A stretch of 64,000 nt of DNA. Origin: Nicotiana tabacum (Eukaryota; Streptophyta; Magnoliopsida; Solanales; Solanaceae). A program made the translations under genes and the position numbers. Under the pieces are notes generated by a model that did no database searches, had not been told where the DNA came from, and was given only the letters and a program-made list of their open reading frames with translations. Positions 11,536 to 20,934 of this stretch are shown in pieces. The DNA lies in contig NC_134097.1 of assembly GCF_000715075.1 (NCBI RefSeq), positions 70,713,190-70,777,189 of the forward strand. The letters run 5' to 3'. The stretch's first letter is position 1; every line of letters starts with the position of its first letter.

Positions 11536-12737
11536 TGGGCCTATTTCTCATCGCTTATCGGGATAATTTTTTGCTTGTGATTATAAGTTGACTCGCCATT
11601 TCAAAGTTCAAACAGTACAAGTCAAGTTTGTTTTACAAGGACAAAAGAGCAAATTAGCAACCTATTAATTGTAGTCTTTGCGCTTTGTGTTTTATTGTGA
11701 GCTTTCGGTGATAATAACATCTTGTTACAAATAGCAAATGCGATTGGCCTTAAAATGGTCAGCCCAGCCTAGCCCTACATGGGTCACGAGCCCCCACGTC
11801 ACGGCCCACCATTTTTAAAAATTATTTTTCATATTTTTAAAATTTAAGTTTTCACCTAAAATACAAAAAAGATATACATATTTACAAGTCTAAAAACATA
11901 CTTGTTGGATAGAAAGTTTCGACAAAACTTAATAACTATAAAACACTAGGATAAAACACAAAAAGTAGGATAATATTTCGTTCATTAAAAGTCAATACTC
12001 AAAACAAACTACTCAATAATATTTTCAAGGTGCTCATAGCATATCCAGCACCAATAAATTATCCTCACTAGGCACATTTAAATCCTCTTGTAATATAAAG
12101 ATGTCTTAAAATCCTCACTTTTATCTAAATATATAAATATGCGATGTTAATTAGTTAAACATTAAAAGATAACTAAAATTTTAGGAACACAATATATTTA
12201 CATTCACATAAAAGATATTACCAGTTTGAGATCGGACTACTCATCTTGTTATTTTTAGTTCCCTATATATTTTTATATTTTTTATATATTTAATTAAATG
12301 CATTTATTAAGCTCGTGGGCCAGCCCAGTCGAGCCTCGGTCAAACCTCATAGGCCGCGAACTTACTTGGGTCGAGCTTAAAAGCCTCATTTTTAAATGGG
12401 CTCCAAAAATCTTAGCTAACCATATTAATTCACGGACTGGATTGGGCCGACCTAATGGACCAAGCCCGTATTGACGGCTCTGTCATAGAAGAATTAACCC
12501 AAATAGCCACCCACCTTATCACTTAAACTAAAAATGTCTGGTGAATGTATAATATATGCATAATTTATGTATTACATATGTATAATTACGTATAGTTAAT
12601 GTACAATCTATGTATATGGTTAGAAAAAGTAAACAATTAATATGACCGACTATTTGTGAAAAGATCCTGTATTGTTTGAATAAGCTAAAAAAGGAAATAA
12701 TATACATAAATGAAACAAATGGAGTAGGAAATAATAA
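11536..12737. other. Non-coding; GC-rich ends around an AT-rich core
   Basis: From about 11745 to 12485, two GC-richer blocks (GGTCAGCCCAGCC near 11757; GGGCCAGCCCAGTCGAGCC near 12317 and GGGCCGACCTAATGGACC near 12444) bracket a very AT-rich core. This resembles a dispersed repeat seen in Solanaceae introns, but I cannot define terminal repeats. No coding content. Confidence 0.35.
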
Positions 12738-13162
12738 GGGAGAAATTAAAAAATAGCCAGATTTACAAGTGGTCATTCAAAAATAGCCATAGTTTCAAAA
12801 GTAATCGAAATTTAGCCACTTTTCATGTAAATATAAATCTGAACTAAAACACTGTTCAAAATCCGAAAAAATACTCAAGTATAATATACTGGAGTTCCAG
12901 TATAATATACCGGTCCAGGATAATATATTGGAGGTTGGGGCGCCGGTGCTCCAATCTCCAATATATTATACTGGAACTTTCCGCGTGTTGGAGTTCCAGC
13001 ATAATGTGCTGGAAGTTCATACACAGGTGCACCGATCTTCAGTATATTATACTGGAACTTTTCGTGTTGCAGCAAAATAGTGGCTATTTTTCAATGACTT
13101 TGCAAACGCTGGCTATTTTTGAATGACCAGTCCGGAAACTGGCTAATCCGTGCTATTTTTAC
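12738..13162. mobile_element. Mutator-type MITE (non-autonomous)
   Basis: 425-bp element flanked by a perfect 9-bp direct repeat, AAATAATAA, at 12729-12737 and 13163-13171. The ends are long imperfect inverted repeats: the left contains AAAAAATAGCCAG and TGGTCATTCAAAAATAGCCA; the reverse complement of the right begins GTAAAAATAGCACGG and contains TGGTCATTCAAAAATAGCCA. The interior holds repeated GTATAATATACTGGA-type palindromes. A 9-bp duplication plus long TIRs points to the Mutator superfamily. It has no transposase, and the small frames inside are chance. Its terminal sequence matches that of the larger element at 13638-15249. Confidence 0.8.
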
Positions 13163-13171
13163 AAATAATAA

Positions 13172-13627
13172 TTGTAAACACGGAATATAATTCAAGGCCT
13201 TAAACTATTATCGATAATCACGTAGTCCCTTGAACTACCCATAATCGGATCCAAGCATTAGCATAGAAAAGGGTGGAAAGGTATGTTCTACTCTAGGCAT
13301 CATAGATTGTGCTCTATGAAAACAAAGAATTTCAATTTTCTGTTTACTTCAAATTTCAAATCGAAGATACGTAAAGAAGTTTACAATGGGAACAACCAGT
13401 ATCTTTCTAGATTATTATCGAAGTCTATGCTCGCTACATCAAATTTTTGACAAAGTTTGTAAGAAACCAAAGGAAATGAATTTGTTTTGATTATACTATT
13501 ACATTATATGCTAAAACTTTTTATCTCGTTTTGAGTCTAATCTTTGGACTACTTTGGCAAAAGGTACTGCAGAAGCAAAATCCAATGTGCTACGGGACAA
13601 ATTTGCTAATACGAACTTTAGATTTCT
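13172..13627. other. Non-coding, nothing recognised
   Basis: About 455 bp between the two Mutator-type elements. No supported gene or repeat. Confidence 0.45.
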
Positions 13628-13902
13628 CTCATAAGATGTAAAAATGGCGTGTAGTAGCCACTAATTAAGGGTGTCTTTAATTTTTATCCACTAATTATAA
13701 TGCTCAACAAAAATAGCCACTACTAATAGAAAAAGACAATTTTACCCTTTCTTCCTCTCTTTCGCGTTGCATTTTCATCTGGAATATCCAAAGTGATTTC
13801 ATGGTCAGCCTCCTCCATGCTTGGTCAACAACATCAATCCCTCAATCCCTTATCTGTGCACATCAATCCCTCAATCCCTTGTCTCTCTCTCTCCAAAAGA
13901 AA

Positions 13903-14120
13903 ATGTCGGAACCCCTCTTCATTTCACACACTGTTGCTGCTTCTCTCAAGCACAAACTTCAACTTCTAAAACCCAGAAACTTTATAATAAACCCATGGAT
14001 GAATTGTAGTTCAGTTCGACTCACAACTACTGCCGCTGCCACTAAGTGTAGTGGAAAAGTGAATAGATGGTCCCTTTATGACATGAATGCTCTTGTAACT
14101 GGTGGCACTCGAGGCATTGG
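13903..14120 (+). pseudogene. Tropinone-reductase-like SDR, exon 1 only
   Basis: The product ends SLYDMNALVTGGTRGIG, the N-terminal Rossmann NADP-binding motif (TGxxxGIG) of short-chain dehydrogenases; the match is closest to plant tropinone-reductase-like proteins (RWSL..M.ALVTGGTRGIG). Residues before it (about 1-50) are Ser/Thr/Lys-rich and acid-poor, like a plastid transit peptide. I chose the ATG at 13903; an in-frame ATG at 13801 would add 34 residues encoded by a CATCAATCCCTCAATCCCTT repeat that looks like 5' UTR. The exon ends GG|GTACTT at 14120/14121, a good splice donor in phase 2. No exon 2 follows before the copia insertion or after it, so this is a fragment, probably captured by the enclosing Pack-MULE. 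It could be transcribed, but it has no catalytic Tyr-x3-Lys. Confidence 0.75.
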
Positions 14121-14317
14121 GTACTTTTTCATTTGCTAGTTCATGATTTATGTTCTGTTTCAAGATATTTATAGTCTTCAGTTCATCTACCATTAAAAGC
14201 AACTATTATGCATATTGTTTCAATCCTACAAGTCAAGAGAATGGGAAACAAAGGAAATACGTTATAAAGCAATCCTTGTAGAATTAAGAACATGTGTACT
14301 GTAAGTGCAAGACCAAG

Positions 14318-14876
14318 ATAAAGACTATCTGTCCTTAACATTTAAACATAGAATTAAAAGTTAAGGACTTCCAGTCCTTAACTTTTGAACAAGAAATTAA
14401 AACTTAAGGATTGTCTGTCCTTAACTTTTGAACCAGAAATTAAAACTTAAGGACTGCATGTCCTTAACTTTTGAACCAGAAATTAAAAGCTAAGGACTGC
14501 CTGTCCTTTAACATTTAAACATATAATTAAAGTTAAGGACTGTCAGTCCTTAACATTTAAATATGGAATTAAAAGTTAAGGACTGTCAGTTCTTAACTTC
14601 TGAACCAGAAATTAAAAGCTAAGGACTGCCTGTCCTTTAATATTTAAACATGTAATTAAAGTTAAGGACTGTCAGTCCTTAACATTTAAACATGGAATTA
14701 AAAGTTAAGGACCGTCAGTCCTTAACTTTTGAACAAGAAATTAAAAGCTAAGGACTGCCTGTCCTTTAATATTTAAACATGGAATTAATAGTTAAGGTCT
14801 GCTAGTCCTTAACATTTAAACATGTGTTTAAAAGTTAAGGACTGTCAGTCCTTAACATTTGAACCAGAAATTAAAA
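14318..14876. repeat. Minisatellite of ~43-bp palindromic units
   Basis: About 12-13 imperfect copies of a 41-45-bp unit. Each contains an inverted repeat around TTAAGGACTGTCAGTCCTTA, then a spacer such as ACTTTTGAACCAGAAATTAA. The stem is 9-10 bp with a 1-3-nt loop, and several units keep pairing. Two degenerate half-units follow near 14933 and 14995. It lies in the presumed intron 1 of the captured dehydrogenase fragment. Confidence 0.9.
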
Positions 14877-15259
14877 CATACAATTTGAAACTCAAGCTAC
14901 AGGACTTTGTATACAGAAGAACAGCAACAAAGTGAAGGACATTTTGTCCTTAAGTTTTTTTATTCAATTTGCAAAATGAGGCCAGTAGAATCAAAGTTAA
15001 GGACATAATGTTCTTATTTTTTTGAATTCAATTTCTAAAATGAAGACACTAACTGCTGCTGCTGCTCGCTTCTTCTCTTTGTGTAACTGCTGCTTGTGTT
15101 GATAGCGTAGGTATAAGTTATACCAGAAGGGTATTTTCGTCCAGTCAGGTATAAGTTTTTTAAAGGAATGGCTAACGTCTAAATACATTAAAAATAGTGG
15201 CTTTAAAATAAAAGCCACTGCTTTTAGTGGCTATTTGTGCCGTTCGCCCCTCATAAGAT

Positions 15260-15446
15260 AGCTGAGGTCCACCACATTGATTTCAAGGCCCAGGTTAATA
15301 GATGACAGTTGGGCTCCTCTTGGTCCAATGGAGTCCACTGCAATTTTTGTATTTTCCTATGCATAATATTTCTTGTTATAGATCGGCACATTGATCATTG
15401 AAAGTGTAAAAATACTACCTTAAAAAGTATCATAAATAACACATAT
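15260..15446. other. Short non-coding spacer
   Basis: AT-rich DNA between the Pack-MULE and copia-2. The five bases before copia-2 are CATAT. Confidence 0.5.
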
Positions 15447-15729
15447 TGTTATAAATATATTATATTATGGATGTTCATTTAGTACTCCGTTGTAAATAAT
15501 CTTCCTGAAGAAGCTTATCCATATGGGACTCCACCGTAAATATGTTTATCTATTTAGTACTCTATTGGAAATAAGCTTCCTGAAGAAGCTTATCACTTCG
15601 GTACCCGGTTATGGATAAACATTACCCTAGGTAGAAGATTATCCATACCGGGTATAATAAGCTTACCCATTCAGTACTCCGTTATGGATAAACATTGCTC
15701 TCAGTAGAAGATTATCCATATCTGGTACA

Positions 15730-15900
15730 GTAGTAGCTTACACACTAGCTTGTAGTAGCAGCTTACACAGCAGCTTGCGTAGCAGCTTACACAACAGCTT
15801 GCGTAGCAGCTTACACAACAACTTGTAATAGCAGCTTACACAACAGCTTGTAGTAGCAGCTTACACAACAGCTTGAGTAGCAGCTTACACAACAGCTTCC
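15730..15900 (+). repeat. 24-bp tandem repeats in copia-2 5' LTR (7 copies)
   Basis: Unit about TAGCAGCTTACACAACAGCT plus TGCG, seven copies, ending shortly before the TATA box. The 3' LTR has nine copies at 21216-21435, which explains the 49-bp length difference between LTRs. By analogy with Tnt1 and Tto1 LTR repeats these could bind regulators; that is inference. Confidence 0.9.
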
Positions 15901-15902
15901 TT

Positions 15903-15920
15903 TCTTCTATAAATAGAAGA
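15903..15920 (+). promoter_or_regulatory. TATA box within a perfect inverted repeat, copia-2 LTR
   Basis: TATAAATA at 15908-15915 sits inside TCTTCTATAAATAGAAGA, an 8-bp perfect inverted repeat with a 2-bp centre. It is conserved in the 3' LTR near 21440. Likely core promoter of the element. Confidence 0.65.
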
Positions 15921-16014
15921 GATTTCAGTTCATTATGTACATCAGTTTGAATTCGAATAATATATCAGTTTCTCTCTATACTTGTCTTTACTTTATAGTC
16001 TTTATTTTATAACA

Positions 16015-16033
16015 CGTTATCAACACGAAACTC
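16015..16033 (+). promoter_or_regulatory. copia-2 primer-binding-site region
   Basis: CGTTATCAACACGAAACTC immediately follows the 5' LTR. It differs from the copia-1 site at two positions within 19 bases. tRNA identity not determined. Confidence 0.6.
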
Positions 16034-16092
16034 TGACATCTCGAGTAAATACTTTGAAAGTATTAGAGGTAAGAATTTTCTTTTCCTAAATA

Positions 16093-17103
16093 ATGTCAAA
16101 TCTTTCTAAACTTGAATTTGTAGCCCTGGATATATCAGGCAAAAGCTACATGTCTTGGGTGCTTGATGCTGAAATTCATCTTGATGCAATGGGTCTGGCA
16201 GACACCATCAAGGATAAAAATCAAGCATCAAACCAAGACCGTGCCAAAGCAATGATATTCCTACGCCATCACCTTGACGAGGGCCTGAAAATGGAATATC
16301 TCACTATTAAAGATCCAGTCATACTGTGGAATAATTTGAAAGATAGATATGACCACCTGAAGATGGTCGTTCTTCCATAGGCATGTTATGATTGGACTCA
16401 TCTAAGACTACAAGATTTTAAATCTATCAGTGAGTATAATTCTGCTATGTTCAGAATTATTTCTCAATTGAAATTATGTGGTGATAATATTACTGATCAT
16501 GATATGTTGGAGAAAACTTTCACCACTTTTCATGCCTCGAATATGCTCCTGCAGCAACAATATCGAGAGATGGGATTTAAAAAGTATTCTGAACTTATCT
16601 CACATCTTCTTATAGCAGAGCAACATAATGGGTTATTAATGAAAAATCATGAAAGCCGACCTATTGGTTCTTGTCCATTCCCTGAAGTGAATGAGACGAA
16701 CTTCCACCAAGCTAAACGTGGAAGAGGTCGTGGCCCCAGTCGTGGTCATGGCCGTGGCCGGGGAAGAAACCCCAATCATGGTAATAATAATGCACCAAAG
16801 AAGACTCCTCATCACCAGCAGTGGAAAAGGAAGGAACAAAAGCATGAAGCGGTGCAAGTGCCAAATGCAGAAAATGCATGCTATAGATGTGGAGGAAAAA
16901 GGCACTGGTCACGTACCTGTCGTACGCCAAAGCACCTGGTTGAGCTTTATCAAGACTCCCTGAAGAAGACAGAGAAAAATGCTGAAGCAAATTTTATTTC
17001 TGAAGATAATTTAAACTTCATGCATTTGGATGTAGCTGATTACTTTGCACTCCCAAAAGGAGAAACAAGTCATGTAATCGGTAGTGAATCTGTAGAAATG
17101 TAA
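16093..17103 (+). pseudogene. copia-2 gag, one nonsense codon
   Basis: Gag particle protein of about 337 codons. The start ATG at 16093 follows the primer site by about 60 bp and gives MSNLSKLEFVALDISG, matching copia-1. One in-frame TAG lies at 16378-16380. The N-terminal UBN2-like Gag region (about residues 1-190) is followed by an Arg/Gly-rich segment (RGRGRGPSRGHGRGRGR, about 16715-16770) and a CX2CX4HX4C zinc knuckle (CYRCGGKRHWSRTC, about 16879-16920). The frame ends at TAA 17101-17103. Apart from the single stop the protein is complete. Confidence 0.9.
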
Positions 17104-17226
17104 ATATTTTAATTTTTGTTGTTTGTAATAGATAGTATGGTTATGTAATTGTTGTACATAAATAAAAGTTATGTTTTGATAATGATGTTTACTATAATAT
17201 ATTTTATTTATGTTATTTTGAAGAAT
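17104..17226 (+). other. copia-2 gag-pol spacer
   Basis: T/A-rich spacer with several in-frame stops between Gag and protease. GTAAAT at its left edge (GAAATGTAAAT, 17100) and a T-rich tract followed by GAAG at its right edge could act as splice donor and acceptor. Position and right-edge sequence are conserved with copia-1. Confidence 0.45.
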
Positions 17227-18675
17227 ATGGATAACCCTCAAATTATGTTTGGATCAAAGACAAATCATGAAGATATTTGTGTTATTGATAGTGGAACAAC
17301 TCCTGCCATATTCAACGATCAGAAATACTTTTCTTATTTGCATAAGGAAAAAGCAAATGTTTCAACAGTTTCTGGTAATATAAGTTTGATTGAAGGCTCC
17401 GAAAGAGCCATAATATTTCTGTCTAAGGGAACAAAACTTATTATAGACAATGCATTGTTCTCCTCCAAGTCCCGAAGAAACTTGTTGACTTTTATAGATA
17501 TCCGCTGAAATGGGTATCATGTTGAGACAATAGATGAAATGAACAGGGAATCTCTTTGTATTACAAAGAATATTTCTGGCCAGAAATGCATTGTAGAAAA
17601 GTTACCCACTTTATCTTCTGGCTTATACTATTCAAAAATTAGTACAATTGAAGCACACTCTATCGTAAACCAGAAGTTTACGGATTCAAATACTTTTGTG
17701 CTTTGGCATGGCCGTTTGGGCCATCCCGGATCAATAATGATGAGACGAATTACTGAAAATTCGAGTGGGCATCCATTAAAGAACTTGAAGATTCTTACAA
17801 ATGACGAATTTTCTTGTGATGCTTGTTATCAAGGAAAAATGATCACTAGACCATCACCAATGAAGGTTGGTATTGAATCTCCTGCCTTTTTAGAGCGTAT
17901 ACATGGGGATATATGTGGACCTATTCACCCACCAAGTGGGTTGTTTAGATATTTTATGGTCCTAATAGATGCATCTTCAAGATGGTCTCATGTGTGCCTA
18001 CTATCATCTCGCAACCTGGCGTTTGCAAAGCTATTAGCCCAAATAATTCGATTAAGGGCACAATTCCCAGATTATCCTATAAAGGCTATTCGCCTTGATA
18101 ATGCTGGAGAATTCTCATCTCAAGCTTTTGATGATTATTGTGTATCCGTTGGGATAAAAGTTGAACATCTTGTAGCTTATGTTCATACTCAAAATGGCCT
18201 TGCAGAGTCATTTATTAAACGCCTGCAATTGATAGCAAGACCACTACTTATGAAAACAAAATTGCCCACTACTGCTTGGGGCCATGCTATCTTGCATGCA
18301 ACATCACTTATCCGTCTCAGACCGACACATTATAATAAATATTCTCCGTCACAATTAGTTTTTGGTCATGAACCAAATATTGCCCATCTACGAATTTTCG
18401 GATGTGCTGTATATGTGCCAGTAGCACCACCACAACGTAGTAAGATGGGACCACAAAGAAGGATAGGAATATATGTTGGGTTTGAATCACTCTCTATTAT
18501 TCGCTATCTTGAACCATTAACAAGATATTTATTTACTGCTCGATTTGCAGATTGTCGGTTTGATGAAACAAATTTTCCACAATTAGGGGGAGAGAAAAAG
18601 GAAATCAAAAGAGAAATTGTGTGGAAAATTTCATCATTATCTCATTTTGATCCCCGTACCCCTATATGTAATTAG
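17227..18675 (+). pseudogene. copia-2 protease and integrase, two nonsense codons
   Basis: In phase with gag. The ATG at 17227 starts MDNPQIMFGSK. The protease active site is VIDSGTT (about 17281-17301). A TGA at 17506-17508 interrupts; the frame continues with the GAG-pre-integrase zinc region (WHGRLGHPG, about 17705; CDAC, about 17815) and the integrase core, with acidic residues in GDICGP, RLDNAGEF and LAESFI. TAG at 18673-18675 ends this block, 43 bp before the RT frame resumes in the same phase. Translation would stop early. Confidence 0.9.
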
Positions 18676-18717
18676 GAGGTCCAGAAGATCATCCATTTAC
18701 AGAATATAGCAAATCCA

Positions 18718-20751
18718 ATGCCAGACGCATTTACTGATTTGAGGAGGATAACTAAGTCACATATCCCAGCAGAGAATGTGCCTATTCGAATTGATGTCCC
18801 AGTAGGACCATCTACTAGCATGAGAGATAGTGAACCTAAAGCACGTCTGATGCGTGGTAGGCCTTTGGGTTCTAAGGATCGAAATCCTCGAAAAAGAAAA
18901 TCGACAAATGATCAAAACGATACTATGAAGGGATCTCCTGAAGAGACCCAAAATCTGATTAGTTCTAAGATTCCTGAAGAAATTAATGAACCCGAAGCTC
19001 ATGTGAGTGAGGAACTTTTAATAAGTTCGATCAGTGATGGGATTAATTTAAATCGATCTGAAATAGTGGTAGATAATATTTTTGCATATAATGTTGCACT
19101 TAATATTATGCAAGATAGTGAGGATCTTGAACCTCGATCTGTCGAAGAATGTCGACAAAGATCTGATTGGCCAAAATGGAAAGAGGCAATTCAATCTGAA
19201 TTGAAGTCACTTGCTAAAATAGAGGTCTTTGGACCAGCAGTCCAAACACCTGCTGGTATAAAACCAGTTGGTCATAAATGGGTTTTTGCGCGAAAAAGGA
19301 ATGATAAAAATGAAGTTGAAAGATACAAAGCTCACCTTGTTGCACAAGGATTCTCACAACGACCTGGAATCGATTTTGATGAAACATATTCACCTGTTAT
19401 GGATGCCATAACATTTCGATATCTCATCAGTTTAGCACTACATGAAAAGCTTGAAATACATCTAATGGATGTAGTTACAGCTTATCTGTACGGTTCACTT
19501 GATAATGAAATTTATATGAAAATCCCTGAAGGATTTAAAATGCCTGAAGCAAAATCTCAGGAAATGTATTCAATCAGATTACAAAGATCTTTTTACGGTT
19601 TAAAGCAATCTGGACGCATGTGGTATAATCGCCTTAGTGAATATTTGCTGAAAGAAGGTTACATAAATGATGTTATTTGTCCATGTATTTTTATAAAGAA
19701 AATGGCATCAAAATTTGTTATACTTGCTGTTTATGTTGATGACATAAATCTTGTTGGAACTCCAGAAGAGCTCCAAAAGGCAATTGAATATCTTAAGAAA
19801 GAATTTGAGATGAAAGATCTTGGAAAGACAAAACTTTGTCTTGGTCTGCAAATTGAACATTTAGTAGACGGGATCTTTATCCATCAATCTGCCTATACAG
19901 AAAAGGTTTTAAAACGCTTTTGCATGGACAAAGCACACCCATTGAGTACACCAATGGTTGTTCGATCACTTGAAGTGAATAAGGATTTGTTCCGACCTCC
20001 AGAAGAGGACGCGAAACTCCTTGGTCCCGAAGTACCCTATCTCAGTGCAATTGGTGCACTAATGTATCTTGCTAATGCTACAAGGCCTGACATAGCATTT
20101 TCTGTTAATTTACTAGCAAGATATAGTTCTTCTCCTACACGGAGACATTGGAACAGGATTAAGCATATATTGCGATATTTAAAGGGAACTCTTGATATGG
20201 GTTTGTTTTATGCTAACAAAGATAGTGCAGACCTTGTTGGTTATGCAGATGCAAGTTATTTATCTGATCCCCATAAAGCTCGATCTCAAACCGGCTACGT
20301 ATTTACATATGGAGGTACTATCATATCATGGCGCTCCACAAAGCAATCTATTGTTGCTACTTCTTCAAATCACGCTGAGATAATAGCTATTCATGAAGCA
20401 AGTAGGGAATGCGTATGGTTGAGATCAATAATTCATTTTATTCGAGAAAAATGTGGTTTGGAATGTGAGAAAAGACCCACAATTTTATACGAAGACAATG
20501 CTACATGCATAGCCCAATTGAAGGGAGGATTTATAAAAGGAGATAGAACGAAGCACATTTCACCAAAATTATTCTACACACACGATCTTCAGAAAAGTGG
20601 TGACATTGATGTGCAACAAATCCGTTCAAGTGATAATCCAGCAGATTTATTCACTAAATCTTTGACAACTTCAACTTTTGAGAAGATGGTATACAAGATT
20701 GGAATGCGGAGACTCAAATATTTGAAACAAGGTTTTCATCAGGGGGAGTAA
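18718..20751 (+). CDS. copia-2 reverse transcriptase / RNase H (intact frame)
   Basis: 677-codon open frame, the C-terminal two-fifths of the polyprotein. It would make DNA from the genomic RNA and remove the RNA strand. The start is only the first ATG after the stop at 18673; the natural protein would be released by protease. Domains: basic linker (residues 1-120), RVT_2 reverse transcriptase (about 165-410) with catalytic YVDD near residue 338, then Ty1/copia RNase H (about 490-640) with GYADASYL, SSNHAEIIA, LYEDNAT and KHISPKLF motifs. It ends IGMRRLKYLKQGFHQGE. No lesions seen. Because upstream stops remain, normal expression from the element promoter is doubtful. Confidence 0.93.
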   Translation: MPDAFTDLRRITKSHIPAENVPIRIDVPVGPSTSMRDSEPKARLMRGRPLGSKDRNPRKRKSTNDQNDTMKGSPEETQNLISSKIPEEINEPEAHVSEELLISSISDGINLNRSEIVVDNIFAYNVALNIMQDSEDLEPRSVEECRQRSDWPKWKEAIQSELKSLAKIEVFGPAVQTPAGIKPVGHKWVFARKRNDKNEVERYKAHLVAQGFSQRPGIDFDETYSPVMDAITFRYLISLALHEKLEIHLMDVVTAYLYGSLDNEIYMKIPEGFKMPEAKSQEMYSIRLQRSFYGLKQSGRMWYNRLSEYLLKEGYINDVICPCIFIKKMASKFVILAVYVDDINLVGTPEELQKAIEYLKKEFEMKDLGKTKLCLGLQIEHLVDGIFIHQSAYTEKVLKRFCMDKAHPLSTPMVVRSLEVNKDLFRPPEEDAKLLGPEVPYLSAIGALMYLANATRPDIAFSVNLLARYSSSPTRRHWNRIKHILRYLKGTLDMGLFYANKDSADLVGYADASYLSDPHKARSQTGYVFTYGGTIISWRSTKQSIVATSSNHAEIIAIHEASRECVWLRSIIHFIREKCGLECEKRPTILYEDNATCIAQLKGGFIKGDRTKHISPKLFYTHDLQKSGDIDVQQIRSSDNPADLFTKSLTTSTFEKMVYKIGMRRLKYLKQGFHQGE

Positions 20752-20760
20752 AATACGCGA

Positions 20761-20908
20761 TGCACTCTTTTTCCCTTACTAAGGTTTTTCCCATGGGGTT
20801 TTCCTTATAAGGTTTTTAATGAGGCATCTAGCAATGCATATTACTAAATATGTGTACTCTTTTTCCTTCACGAGGATTTTTTTCCACGTGGTTTTTCCTA
20901 GTTAGATC
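20761..20908 (+). other. 3' UTR triple-hairpin motif, two copies in copia-2
   Basis: First copy (20761-20826): TGCACTCTTTTTCC, then inverted repeats CCTTACTAAGG, CCCATGGG and CCTTATAAGG separated by T runs, ending GGTTTTTAATGAGGCA. Second copy (about 20854-20908): TACTCTTTTTCC, then TCCTTCACGAGGA, CCACGTGG and CCTAGTTAG. Stems pair although bases differ between copies and from copia-1. A purine tract CAGGGGGAG lies just upstream at about 20741. Confidence 0.65.
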
Positions 20909-20934
20909 TAAAAAATAAGCTAAAATCTTGTATT

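Larger units (their letters stand above)
13638..15249 (+). mobile_element. Pack-MULE carrying a dehydrogenase exon
   Basis: 1612-bp segment flanked by a perfect 10-bp direct repeat, CTCATAAGAT, at 13628-13637 and 15250-15259. The left end begins GTAAAAATGGCGTGTAGTAG followed by CCACTAA; the reverse complement of the right end begins GGGCGAACGGCACAAATAGC followed by CACTAA. Further AAAATAGCCACTA copies lie inside each end. The left terminus closely resembles that of the adjacent 425-bp MITE (GTAAAAATAGCACGG...TAGCCA). A 9-10-bp duplication with these TIRs indicates a Mutator-like element, and an internal host exon makes it a Pack-MULE. No transposase is present. The main uncertainty is the weak similarity of the two TIRs beyond the first 26 bp. 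Confidence 0.7.
15447..16014 (+). repeat. copia-2 5' LTR
   Basis: 568 bp. From the left: a block with repeated AGTACTC and GAAGAAGCTTATC motifs, seven 24-25-bp repeats, a TATA box, then the R/U5 part ending TATAACA. Confidence 0.92.

Noticed and set aside
11229..11591. 120-aa membrane-like protein
   Set aside because: The hydrophobic stretch is poly-Ile from the AAT microsatellite; the minus strand gives a similar frame.
12875..13075. Pro/Tyr-rich collagen-like peptide
   Set aside because: Generated by palindromic repeats of the Mutator-type MITE; no coding evidence.
13801..13902. Upstream ATG for the dehydrogenase exon
   Set aside because: The added 34 residues derive from a duplicated CATCAATCCCTCAATCCCTT sequence and do not resemble the family; ATG 13903 is the better start.
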